From Candidatus Bipolaricaulota bacterium (lineage in GTDB: Bacteria > Bipolaricaulota > Bipolaricaulia > RBG-16-55-9 > DRXL01), in contig JAOAIA010000034.1 of NCBI GenBank assembly GCA_026414955.1, positions 1-13,848 on the forward strand: a stretch of DNA of 13,848 nt, written 5' to 3'. Position 1 is the stretch's first letter. Each line of letters opens with the position of its first letter. The translations under genes were made by a program, and so were the position numbers. Below the pieces are notes generated by a model. That model worked only from the letters and a program-made list of their open reading frames with translations. It was not told the DNA's origin and searched no databases. This document shows, piece after piece, positions 6,562 through 13,317 of the stretch.

Positions 6562-7272
6562 CTATGTGCTCTTCTGGGGTGCCTTGAGATGGAAGCCCAT
6601 GAATTCATCGAGCACCCCTTGAGCGAGCTTGATCTCGTCTTCAGCAAGCGCGAGCCGGTCGAGCTTGCCCCAGCTCAGCCCCAAGATCATCTTCAGATTC
6701 TGAGCTAAGCGCGGGCTGAGACGGGTGTCACCCGCTTGGTGACAGGCCTCACAGACAAATCCCCCGCTTTGTGGGGAGAACCAGAATTCATTGGTGAGCT
6801 TGTGCCCGCCACGCGCGCAACTGCCCATACGCGGCGCGATCCCCAGCGCGCGCATCAGCTTAAGCCTCACTGCCACTGCAACCAGATCGAGATTTTTAAC
6901 AGATCCCAACTCTCCTAAAAAATCGTGCAGGAATGCGAAGACCGCGCGGTCGGGATGATGCTCCTCGACAAGCTGATTGAGCAAGTGCACCGTGTGCAAC
7001 GCGAGGGTGAGACGCTCATAGTCGCTCTTGATCGCGCGATAGTCTTCGATGATGCTTGCTTCTTTCAATAGTTTGAGATTTTCAGCATCGTAGAAGACCA
7101 GCTCGCTGAGCGTCAACAGATCCAACGCCGCGCCGAACTTGCTCTCGGGGCGCCGCGCTCCTTTGGCGATCAGCGCGATCTTCCCGTAGTCGCGCGAGAG
7201 AACTGTGAGAATCAGATCGCTCTCACGAAATTTGATCGCGCGCAGGATAAAACCGACAGTCTTGATGATCAT
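6562..7272 (-). CDS. recO: DNA repair protein RecO
   Basis: A 236-residue RecO, the recombination mediator that works with RecR to load RecA on SSB-coated DNA and anneals strands. The N-terminal OB fold opens T-V-G-F-I-L-R-A-I-K-F-R-E-S-D and carries the G-A-R-R-P-x-S-K-F-G-A-A-L motif (38-50) typical of RecO. A helical middle follows, and a zinc-finger region near 152-177. The start at 7272 is chosen because CAGGAGG lies 5 nt upstream and the family begins here; a TTG-initiated extension to 7305 would run into the hairpin cluster. The second zinc cysteine of the usual C-x-x-C is absent (C152-A-R-G155), while C174-x-x-C177 is kept; His157 may substitute. It is the last gene of the minus-strand cluster, 80 nt after the racemase gene, with hairpins between. 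It converges on the microprotein gene. Confidence 0.95.
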   Translation of the reverse strand: MIIKTVGFILRAIKFRESDLILTVLSRDYGKIALIAKGARRPESKFGAALDLLTLSELVFYDAENLKLLKEASIIEDYRAIKSDYERLTLALHTVHLLNQLVEEHHPDRAVFAFLHDFLGELGSVKNLDLVAVAVRLKLMRALGIAPRMGSCARGGHKLTNEFWFSPQSGGFVCEACHQAGDTRLSPRLAQNLKMILGLSWGKLDRLALAEDEIKLAQGVLDEFMGFHLKAPQKST

Positions 7273-7294
7273 CCTTGCCTCCTGAGCAGATGGA

Positions 7295-7360
7295 AGCGTG
7301 CTCAAGCACGCTAGCCCTCTTCAGCGGGCTTGCATCTATTAAGCCGGATGCTTCAGCATC
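7295..7360. repeat. Cluster of three palindromic hairpins with TTCA/TCAA loops
   Basis: Hairpin 1 is AGCGTGC-TCAA-GCACGCT (7295-7312). Hairpin 2 abuts it (7313-7330): AGCCCTC, loop TTCA, GCGGGCT, with one mismatch. Hairpin 3 is GATGC-TTCA-GCATC (7347-7360). The shared 7-4-7 design and near-identical loops suggest units of one repeat family. On the minus strand the third holds the TGA stop of the racemase gene in its loop. No T-run follows, so a simple terminator is not indicated. They may attenuate or stabilise the mRNA between the racemase and recO. Confidence 0.7.
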
Positions 7361-8462
7361 TAGTTGTAGCTCGTCGCCGCGTCGCTCTCTCTAGTCGCTC
7401 CATCACGACGCGCACGCCCAGCCCCGAACCCGTTGGAACTCTGATCGTCCCATCGGGTTCGAGCACGAACGGCGGCTCTATGATATCTTCACGCCAGTAG
7501 CGCGCGCTCGCCGATATGTCGTTGGGCAGCGTGAAATTGGGCAAGCTCGCCAGTGCGACATTGGCGGCGCGCCCGATCCCCGTCTCCAACATCCCGCCGC
7601 ACCAGACGGGCACGCCCCGACTTAGACAGAGATCGTGAATTCTCTTGGCGTTCAGCAGCCCGCCCACCCGCCCCGGCTTGATATTAATGATCTTACACGC
7701 CCCCAGGTCCAACGCTTTTCTGGCGTCGTCGGGCGTCTTGATGCTCTCGTCCAGACAGATGGGGGTCTTCAGCTCTCTCTGTAAGCGAGCGTGGTCTATC
7801 AGATCGTCGTACTCTAGGGGCTGCTCTAACATCATGAGACCGAACTCGTCAAACTGTTTTAGATGCTCTAAATCAGCGATGGTGTAAGCGGCGTTGGCGT
7901 CGGCCATCAAGTCTAGAGTGGGGAAGCGCTGGCGCACGGCGCGCAGAACTGTAATATCCCAGCCGGGCTTCACTTTGAGCTTGATGCGCTTATAGCCCTG
8001 AGCGCAGCGCTGTTCGATCACGCTGAGCAGCGTTGGGATGTCTTTCTGAATGCCAATAGAGATGCCGCTCTCGATGCGGTCTTTCGTGCCGCCGAGCAGC
8101 TTTGCTAGAGAGATATTCTTCGCTTGGGCGAGCACGTCCCAGAACGCGGCTTCTAAAGCAGCTTTGGCCATCGGGTGTCCGCGGATGGGCTTGAGCTTCG
8201 CTTGCAGCTCCTCGGCAGAAGAGATATCGTGACCGAGCACGGCAGGGATGCAGAAGTCTTCTAAGACGTGCCACGCCGTCTGGATCGTCTCGTAGGAGTA
8301 CCACGGTCCCGCTCCGGCGACGCATTCGCCGTAGCCGGTCAGACCGTCGCTGTGAATCGTGACAATGATGCACGGTCGGATCGTCTCGCGCCAGCCGCTG
8401 GTTTCAAACGGCTCGACCAGCTCCATCTCCAGATGCCGCAGCTCAATGGCTTCAAGTTTCAT
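7353..8462 (-). CDS. Enolase-superfamily N-succinylamino-acid racemase / o-succinylbenzoate synthase (MenC-type)
   Basis: A 369-residue NSAR/OSBS-family enzyme, the usual length. Catalytic residues are all present: K161-x-K163 (I-K-L-K-V-K-P-G), metal ligands D188 (M-A-D-A-N), E213 (L-E-Q-P-L) and D238 (L-D-E-S), and K262 (I-N-I-K-P-G-R-V-G-G). Numbering is within one or two residues of the Amycolatopsis NSAR/OSBS. The family racemises N-succinyl amino acids and/or dehydrates SHCHC to o-succinylbenzoate. No other menaquinone gene is nearby, whereas a GNAT gene overlaps it by ATGA (8459-8462), as in NSAR operons for D- to L-amino-acid conversion; I therefore favour NSAR. The start at 8462 is set by that overlap and by family alignment; an upstream frame to 8606 is a shadow. 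There is no strong Shine-Dalgarno site, consistent with coupling. The C-terminal tail (R-A-T-R-R-R-A-T-T-R-C) runs into a hairpin repeat and may be repeat-derived. Confidence 0.93.
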   Translation of the reverse strand: MKLEAIELRHLEMELVEPFETSGWRETIRPCIIVTIHSDGLTGYGECVAGAGPWYSYETIQTAWHVLEDFCIPAVLGHDISSAEELQAKLKPIRGHPMAKAALEAAFWDVLAQAKNISLAKLLGGTKDRIESGISIGIQKDIPTLLSVIEQRCAQGYKRIKLKVKPGWDITVLRAVRQRFPTLDLMADANAAYTIADLEHLKQFDEFGLMMLEQPLEYDDLIDHARLQRELKTPICLDESIKTPDDARKALDLGACKIINIKPGRVGGLLNAKRIHDLCLSRGVPVWCGGMLETGIGRAANVALASLPNFTLPNDISASARYWREDIIEPPFVLEPDGTIRVPTGSGLGVRVVMERLERATRRRATTRC

Positions 8463-9331
8463 CTTTTCAAAAGCTCTTCTCTTGTCGCTTGTTCCAACAA
8501 ATAGAACGCGCGCTTCTGCCCTGGGTGCTCGAAGACGAGAAAATCCGTCGCATAATAGCCTTGAGCGAAGTAGTGCTCGAAGATCGCGCGCGTCACCTGG
8601 CGCCACTCTCGCACTAACGGCATATTCTGCTCGCGCATCCTCTGCCAGTGATAGGGAATCTCTAAGAGCAGCTTCGGCTCGGTGCGCGCGAGCGAATAGT
8701 CGCGGTTGATCAAGAAGCCGTCGCGCTCTTCGGTCTGGTTGATAGGCTCTGACCTAACCCCCCAGCCCCCTTCCCTCAAGGGAAGGGAGAGTTCCCCGCC
8801 CTCTTCAGGAGAGAGGTCGAGTCTCCTCTGCACGCGCGGGCTGGCGATCCACCACTCGACAGTTAAGCGATCTGTCTCCAGCCCCGCGTTCAATCTGTCT
8901 CTCATATCCCCGTAGAGATTGCGCTCGTATCGGTTGGAGATGACGCCCAGCTTGTGCAGATTGAAGTGTGCATTCGAGCTGACGAGCGGGTCGAACGTCC
9001 ACGTGATCAGCTCAATCCCTTGGGCGAGCACGGCCTCGCGTTGCTTGAGCTTGAGCTGATAGCCCACGCCTTGAAAGCGACGCTCCGAGACGACGGCGCA
9101 CATGAGCGAGCAGTGTTTCAGTCTGTTATGTTCGATGCCGGGGAAGCCATAGACAAAGCCGATCATCTCTTCCCGTTCAAACGCTCCCAACAGTACGCCA
9201 CCGTTCTTGATGGTCGTCAAGAGCAGGTGATGAGGCACGACGCTGATGTCTTCAAATCCCCAGATCTCCTTCTGAAGCTGCTCGCACACGTGCAGCTCTT
9301 CTAGGGTCTGCAACGGACGAATGGTGATCAT
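8459..9331 (-). CDS. GNAT-superfamily acyltransferase (possible amino-acid N-succinyltransferase)
   Basis: A 290-residue GNAT protein of the COG3375-like type. The N-terminal half has the fold's acyl-CoA loop, E-R-R-F-Q-G-V-G-Y-Q-L-K-L-K-Q-R-E (83-99), then W-T-F-D-P-L-V-S-S-N-A-H-F-N (111-124), which is characteristic of this family. Members next to NSAR genes act, or are proposed to act, as succinyl-CoA-dependent N-acyltransferases making the racemase substrate; that role is inferred here from position. ATG at 9331 overlaps the GGDEF stop as ATGA and its stop overlaps the racemase start as ATGA, so all three are coupled. The ribosome site GGGAGGG lies 6 nt upstream inside a repeat element. 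Residues about 173-197 (L-S-P-E-E-G-G-E-L-S to R-S-E) are encoded by an inserted palindromic repeat, lying between the GNAT core and a conserved-looking C-terminal section (N-R-D-Y-S-L-A-R onward). Confidence 0.9.
   Translation of the reverse strand: MITIRPLQTLEELHVCEQLQKEIWGFEDISVVPHHLLLTTIKNGGVLLGAFEREEMIGFVYGFPGIEHNRLKHCSLMCAVVSERRFQGVGYQLKLKQREAVLAQGIELITWTFDPLVSSNAHFNLHKLGVISNRYERNLYGDMRDRLNAGLETDRLTVEWWIASPRVQRRLDLSPEEGGELSLPLREGGWGVRSEPINQTEERDGFLINRDYSLARTEPKLLLEIPYHWQRMREQNMPLVREWRQVTRAIFEHYFAQGYYATDFLVFEHPGQKRAFYLLEQATREELLKR
8750..8816. repeat. Palindromic repeat element inserted in frame in the GNAT gene
   Basis: The core is a perfect 8-bp stem with a TCAA loop, CCCTTCCC-TCAA-GGGAAGGG (8768-8787), preceded by CTAACCCCCCAG and followed by a second, imperfect hairpin (CCCTCTTCAGGAGAG, from about 8799). 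This type of C-rich/G-rich element is a familiar dispersed intergenic repeat in environmental genomes. Here it adds about 25 codons without breaking the frame, giving the tell-tale L-P-L-R-E-G-G-W-G-V peptide. Edges are approximate. Confidence 0.8.
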
Positions 9332-10803
9332 GCCGATCCCTCCCCTTGGCCCCTCCCTGTGTCGGGAAGAGGGCGAGGGTTTGGTTGCTTCGCGCGCTTC
9401 CGCCGATACATAAATTGGTCCGCTTCTTCAAAGATCGCCTCAAGCGGGCGTGGATTTTCCGGAGACCACGACGACGCCCCTATGCTGATCGAAAGCTGCA
9501 AACCGGAGAGATCGCCGGCCCACCGCGCGCTGAGATTCTGTAACTCGTGCTGGAGCCGCGCCAACACCTGCTCGGCTTTCTCGCTGGTCGTCTGCGGCAT
9601 GAGAATAATAAATTCGTCCCCGCCGTAGCGAAATAAGCTATCGGTCTTGCGAATGATCTCTCTCAGAAACTGCGCGAGGGCTTGAATCACGCGATCCCCT
9701 ACAAGATGGCCAAACCGATCATTCACTTCAAAGAAATCGTCTATGTCAACGAAGACGAGCGTGAACGGCGTGCGCGCATCCATGAGCTGGGTGAGCATCT
9801 CGTCGAAGGCGCGCCGGTTGTAGACGCCGGTGAGCGAGTCATGGTGCGCTTGCTCCGCGAGCTTTTGTTGTTGCTCATGGAGAGCCTGTATTTGATAGGC
9901 ATTGGTGAGGGCGAGGATGGCCATGTTCACTAAGAGGGTCAGGGGGGCGAGCTCCGCGGGTGTGGGCAAACGCCCATCGCGCGGCTGGGAGAGCGCAATG
10001 CGCCCGAAGATCTGCTCCCCGGAGCGCAGGAGCCAGTAGAGCATGTCATACGGTCCCCACTCGGCGCTCACCTTGGACTGCGTCACAGCGTATTGCTGTA
10101 ATTGGGGCAATCGTTCAGAAGAGACGTAGAGGGCGGGGCCGATGGGCTGGCCTGCCTCGAGGATCTGCTTATCTGAGAGAATCTTGCCAGCGGCGCGGTG
10201 TTGCCGCAGGAGCTGCTCCTGCTCCGGGGAAAGTCCCACAGTAATATACTCAGCAATGATGGGCGGATCCGACTGATCCGGCGCAGTCGGAGCAGCGTAG
10301 AGCGAGACCCCCACCCGCTCAAAGCGCGAATACTTTGCGAACGCCTGAGCGATCTCGCGCACCATCGCTTTGGTATCGGAGCTTTGCAGAATCTGCGTCC
10401 CGATGGCTAAAAGCTCATCCCGAAACTGCTCCGACTCCTTCTGAGCGGTGATATCGAGGGCCGTCCCGACGATGGCCGGTCGGCCATTCCACTCGACGCG
10501 ATGCCCAAAGACCTCATACCAGATGATCCGACCGTCTTTGCTTTGGCTCCGGAAGCGATAGTGCGCATGATCGAGTTGGCCACTCTCCCGAAGCCGTAGC
10601 TGCTCTGCAACAAGCTCGCGATCCTCGGGCACGACCAGATCGAGCACGGGGCGTCCCCGCAGCTCATCACACGAGTAGCCCGTCAGGCGCTCCAACACGG
10701 GATTGATATATTGAACCCGTCCCTCTTGCAAGACGTAGATACCCACGAGAGCATTATCCACCAAGACTTTATAGAATTCAAGAGGAAGCTGAGAGCTGGT
10801 CAT
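9328..10803 (-). CDS. PAS-GAF-GGDEF diguanylate cyclase
   Basis: A 491-residue soluble sensor enzyme that should make cyclic di-GMP from two GTP. A PAS domain (about 5-120; I-N-P-V-L-E-R-L-T-G-Y, W-Y-E-V-F-G-H, D-I-T-A-Q-K) is followed by a GAF-like domain (about 130-305), a short coiled linker (306-320) and GGDEF (about 321-470). The active-site G-G-D-E-F is intact at 394-398, with F-V-D-I-D-D-F-F-E-V-N-D metal and substrate residues at 351-362. An R-x-x-D inhibitory site (R385-K-T-D388) lies exactly five residues before it, so product feedback is expected. No EAL or HD-GYP domain and no membrane segment is seen. GAGGGG lies 8 nt before the ATG at 10803, and era ends 5 nt upstream. The last 15-20 residues (N-P-R-P-L-P-D-T-G-R-G-Q-G-E-G-S-A) look encoded by a repeat element. 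The stop overlaps the GNAT start. Confidence 0.95.
   Translation of the reverse strand: MTSSQLPLEFYKVLVDNALVGIYVLQEGRVQYINPVLERLTGYSCDELRGRPVLDLVVPEDRELVAEQLRLRESGQLDHAHYRFRSQSKDGRIIWYEVFGHRVEWNGRPAIVGTALDITAQKESEQFRDELLAIGTQILQSSDTKAMVREIAQAFAKYSRFERVGVSLYAAPTAPDQSDPPIIAEYITVGLSPEQEQLLRQHRAAGKILSDKQILEAGQPIGPALYVSSERLPQLQQYAVTQSKVSAEWGPYDMLYWLLRSGEQIFGRIALSQPRDGRLPTPAELAPLTLLVNMAILALTNAYQIQALHEQQQKLAEQAHHDSLTGVYNRRAFDEMLTQLMDARTPFTLVFVDIDDFFEVNDRFGHLVGDRVIQALAQFLREIIRKTDSLFRYGGDEFIILMPQTTSEKAEQVLARLQHELQNLSARWAGDLSGLQLSISIGASSWSPENPRPLEAIFEEADQFMYRRKRAKQPNPRPLPDTGRGQGEGSA
9332..9390. repeat. Low-complexity palindromic element at the GGDEF/GNAT junction
   Basis: C/T-rich then G-rich blocks (CCCTCCCCTTGGCCCC, then GTGTCGGGAAGAGGG) form an imperfect hairpin around 9347-9372. 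It encodes the proline/glycine tail of the GGDEF protein and, on the minus strand, provides the GGGAGGG ribosome site for the GNAT gene. It resembles the element inside the GNAT gene in composition and design but is not identical. Edges are approximate. Confidence 0.6.
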
Positions 10804-10808
10804 AGAGC

Positions 10809-11702
10809 TTACCCCTCGCGCCCCAGCAGCTTGGCGATTTCAGCTTCGTCTTCGTTCCAGCCGGGACGCACTTTGACTTGCAAGTCGAGATAGACGTGCT
10901 TGCCCAAAAATGCCTCGATATCTTGGCGCGCCAGACGCCCGATCTCTTTAATCATGCGACCGCCGTTGCCGATGAGAATGGGCTTTTGCGACTCCCGCGC
11001 AACGTAGATATTCGCGATAATGTCAACGATCTTGCCGTCCTCGCGCTCCTGCATGTGGACGACTTCGACGCCGGTCGAGTAGGGGATCTCTTTATGGGTG
11101 AGCTGAAAGATCTTCTCGCGGATGAACTCAGCGATGACGAACTCTGTGGAGCGATCCGTCTGGACCTCGTCGGCGAAGTATTTGGGGCCTTCGGGCAAGA
11201 GTTCCGCGATCGTATTGGCCGCGACCCCGAGATTAACCCCGTGCGTGCACGAGATGGGAACGATCGCGCGAAAGAGTCCTGTCTGCTGATACGCGGTCTT
11301 CGTCTCTTCGAGTTGTTCTTTGGAAGCGAGATCTACTTTGTTAATCAAGAGCACGATGGGGTTCGTGAAATTTCTCAGATGATCGAAGACTTTTTCGTCG
11401 TACTCATGAAGCTTGCCCCACGGCTCGGTCATGTAGGCTAAAACGTCCAGTCCGCCGAGGGCGGCGTAGGCTTGCTTGAGGAGATATTTGCTCAGTTTAT
11501 CTACAGGCTGATGCAGCCCCGGCGTGTCCACGAAGATAATCTGCGCCCCCGGCAGGGTGAGCACACACTGGATGCGATGACGAGTGGACTGGCGCTTCTC
11601 GGAGACAATCAAGAGCTTCTTGCCCATGAGGGCATTAATAAAAGTAGATTTTCCGACGTTCGCTTGTCCGAGAACTCCGACAAACCCCGACTTAAACCCC
11701 AT
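10809..11702 (-). CDS. era: GTPase Era
   Basis: A 297-residue Era, the GTPase that binds the 3' end of 16S rRNA and assists maturation of the small ribosomal subunit. G1 is G-Q-A-N-V-G-K-S-T (12-20; most Eras have G-R-P-N-V-G-K-S-T), G3 is D59-T-P-G, G4 is N121-K-V-D and G5 is S151-C-T-H. The C-terminal KH domain has G-N-G-G-R-M-I-K (245-252) and ends with the usual L-x-V-K-V-R-P-G-W. The start M-G-F-K-S-G-F-V-G-V matches the family; AGGAGG lies about 12 nt upstream, rather far, inside the hutH 3' end. Its first 11 nt overlap the hutH frame (GTTTAA read one base off), so it is coupled to that gene. Downstream is GGDEF after 5 nt. Era usually neighbours recO; here three genes come between them. 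Confidence 0.97.
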   Translation of the reverse strand: MGFKSGFVGVLGQANVGKSTFINALMGKKLLIVSEKRQSTRHRIQCVLTLPGAQIIFVDTPGLHQPVDKLSKYLLKQAYAALGGLDVLAYMTEPWGKLHEYDEKVFDHLRNFTNPIVLLINKVDLASKEQLEETKTAYQQTGLFRAIVPISCTHGVNLGVAANTIAELLPEGPKYFADEVQTDRSTEFVIAEFIREKIFQLTHKEIPYSTGVEVVHMQEREDGKIVDIIANIYVARESQKPILIGNGGRMIKEIGRLARQDIEAFLGKHVYLDLQVKVRPGWNEDEAEIAKLLGREG

Positions 11703-13179
11703 CGAGCCAGCTGCCCTCCTGAACTATAATGATCGCTCGGTGAATATCATACTGCAAGAGGCGATCCTTTTCCAACGGAGGGATCTGCTGGGAAAGACGT
11801 TCATAGAGGGCACGGGTGCGGGAAGCCATGAGCGCAGGGTCACGAAAGCTGAGGGCTTGACGCACGGTCAGCAGCTCGATAGCTAAGATGATCTCGACGT
11901 TTTCGACGATTTGAAGCGCTTTATACGCCGACGTGGTAGCCATGCTATTATGGTCTTCTTTGCCCCCGGAAGTTGGGATCGAATCTACGCTGGCCGGATG
12001 CGCCAGCACTTTGTTCTCAGCCACGAGAGCCGCAGCCGTATACTGAGGCACCATCAGGCCCGAATTCAGCCCGCTGTCTTGGACTAAAAACTTGGGAAGA
12101 TCGGGGGCTTCGAGCAGGAGCGCGATCTGGCGCTCGGAGAAATTCCCGATCTCGGCGACGGCTTGGCCTAAGAGTTCACAACAGAACGCTAAAATCTGCC
12201 CGTGAAAGTTTCCCCCAGAGAGCACTTCCCCCGACTCGGCGAAGACCAAGGGATTATCAGTCGCGGAGTTCATCTCGATTTGGAACTTCTCTCGCACGAA
12301 ATCGAGCGCGTCCAACGAAGCCCCCAGGACTTGGGGGATGCAGCGCAGCGTGTAATTGTCTTGGACATCATCGGTTCTACTGTTGGCGAGCTTGCTGCCC
12401 GCGAGCCACGCGCGCAACGCTTGCGCGACGCGCAGTTGCCCAGAGTGCGGGCGCGCGCGATGCAGACGCTCATCGAACGCTTCTGTGTGCCCGCGCAGCG
12501 CTTCGACCGCGAGCGCACCGATCGCCTGCGCTTGCGCTAAGAGCTTCTGGGCACGCACGAGCGCGACAAATCCCAACGCTAATGTGATTTGTGTCCCGTT
12601 GATGAGCGCCAGCCCTTCTTTGGGGGCCAAGCGCAGCGGCTCTAGTCCGAGTTCGTGTAACAACTCGTTCCCGGAGAGAGTCTTCTCTCCAAGCTTGGCG
12701 TGGCCCTCGCCGATCAAGAGCAGTGCCAAATGAGCTAATGGCGCTAAATCCCCGCTGGAGCCGACCGAACCCTTCCCTGGGATGATCGGCACGACCCCGT
12801 GATTGAGAAATTCTTTCAGATATTCTATCACTGCGACGCGCACGCCGGAGCGCCCTTGTAAGAGAGAATTCAGGCGAAAGAGCAACGCTGCGCGAGCGAC
12901 CTCATCGGGAAGGGGTTCCCCGACGCCAACGGCATGGCTCTTTAAGAGATTCTCTTGGAGCAGCGAGAGTCTTTCGCTGGGGATCGTCTCGGTGCTGAGC
13001 TTGCCAAAGCCCGTGTTGATCCCATAGACTCTTTGGTTTCTCGCGACGATCTGCTCGATGACAGCGCAAGCAGCCCGCACACGCTCCAGCGCGCTTGGCG
13101 CAAGCGAGACCTTCTCGTTGTCGCAGACGATCTTCTGTGCGGCTTCGATAGCTAACGAGTGTCCGTCAAGCTCGATCAT
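11692..13179 (-). CDS. hutH: Histidine ammonia-lyase (aromatic amino-acid lyase family)
   Basis: A 495-residue MIO-type lyase converting L-histidine to urocanate and ammonia. It shows Y-G-I-N-T-G-F-G (52-59), S-H-A-V-G (81-85, histidine typical of HAL), the MIO region G-S-V-G-S-S-G-D-L-A-P-L-A-H (about 137-150) and E-D-H-N-S-M near the C-terminus with the HAL-type glutamate. The MIO tripeptide is S-S-G rather than the usual A-S-G, and the loop reads T-S-G-G-K-E-D-H rather than T-S-A-N-Q-E-D-H, so substrate preference deserves care. No other hut gene is present. I place the start at 13179 because the promoter -10 box lies between 13190 and 13195, so the upstream ATG at 13200 (seven extra residues) would not be transcribed; neither has a Shine-Dalgarno site and the mRNA may be nearly leaderless. 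If another promoter exists, 13200 is possible. It overlaps era by 11 nt. Confidence 0.9.
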   Translation of the reverse strand: MIELDGHSLAIEAAQKIVCDNEKVSLAPSALERVRAACAVIEQIVARNQRVYGINTGFGKLSTETIPSERLSLLQENLLKSHAVGVGEPLPDEVARAALLFRLNSLLQGRSGVRVAVIEYLKEFLNHGVVPIIPGKGSVGSSGDLAPLAHLALLLIGEGHAKLGEKTLSGNELLHELGLEPLRLAPKEGLALINGTQITLALGFVALVRAQKLLAQAQAIGALAVEALRGHTEAFDERLHRARPHSGQLRVAQALRAWLAGSKLANSRTDDVQDNYTLRCIPQVLGASLDALDFVREKFQIEMNSATDNPLVFAESGEVLSGGNFHGQILAFCCELLGQAVAEIGNFSERQIALLLEAPDLPKFLVQDSGLNSGLMVPQYTAAALVAENKVLAHPASVDSIPTSGGKEDHNSMATTSAYKALQIVENVEIILAIELLTVRQALSFRDPALMASRTRALYERLSQQIPPLEKDRLLQYDIHRAIIIVQEGSWLDGV

Positions 13180-13189
13180 GCGCGTCTTC

Positions 13190-13218
13190 AGTATACTCAT
13201 AGGTGAGCTTGGTGTAAA
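13190..13218 (-). promoter_or_regulatory. Sigma70-type promoter of hutH and the downstream operon
   Basis: On the minus strand TTTACA (13218-13213) and TATACT (13195-13190) are 17 nt apart, each 5/6 to consensus. Transcription would start near 13183, only a few bases before the ATG at 13179. The -35 box abuts the large inverted repeat. It could serve the whole hutH-era-GGDEF-GNAT-racemase-recO run. Confidence 0.6.
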
Positions 13219-13219
13219 A

Positions 13220-13317
13220 TTGAATCACGGAAAGCACAGAAGGGTCACGAAAAACGCGGAAAGAAGGGCTGTTTTCCCGTGCTTTCAGTGATCTCTTCCG
13301 TGCCTTCCGTGATTCAA
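13220..13317. repeat. 98-nt imperfect inverted repeat between hutH and the RNA methylase gene
   Basis: The ends are a perfect 13-bp inverted pair, TTGAATCACGGAA (13220-13232) and TTCCGTGATTCAA (13305-13317). Pairing continues imperfectly inward. Each arm is itself built of roughly 10-nt CACGGAAAG-like steps (CACGGAAAG, CACAGAAGG, TCACGAAAA, CGCGGAAAG). It fills the divergent intergenic space from the hutH -35 box to the methylase ATG. No gene lies within it. Confidence 0.85.

Noticed and set aside
7353..8462. Assignment as a menaquinone-pathway menC
   Set aside because: The family includes both activities; no other men gene is nearby and a GNAT gene is coupled to it, so racemase is preferred, though OSBS activity is not excluded.
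11973..12587. 204-codon plus-strand open frame opposite hutH
   Set aside because: Arg/Ala/Pro-rich shadow on the antisense strand of a conserved enzyme; no start signals.
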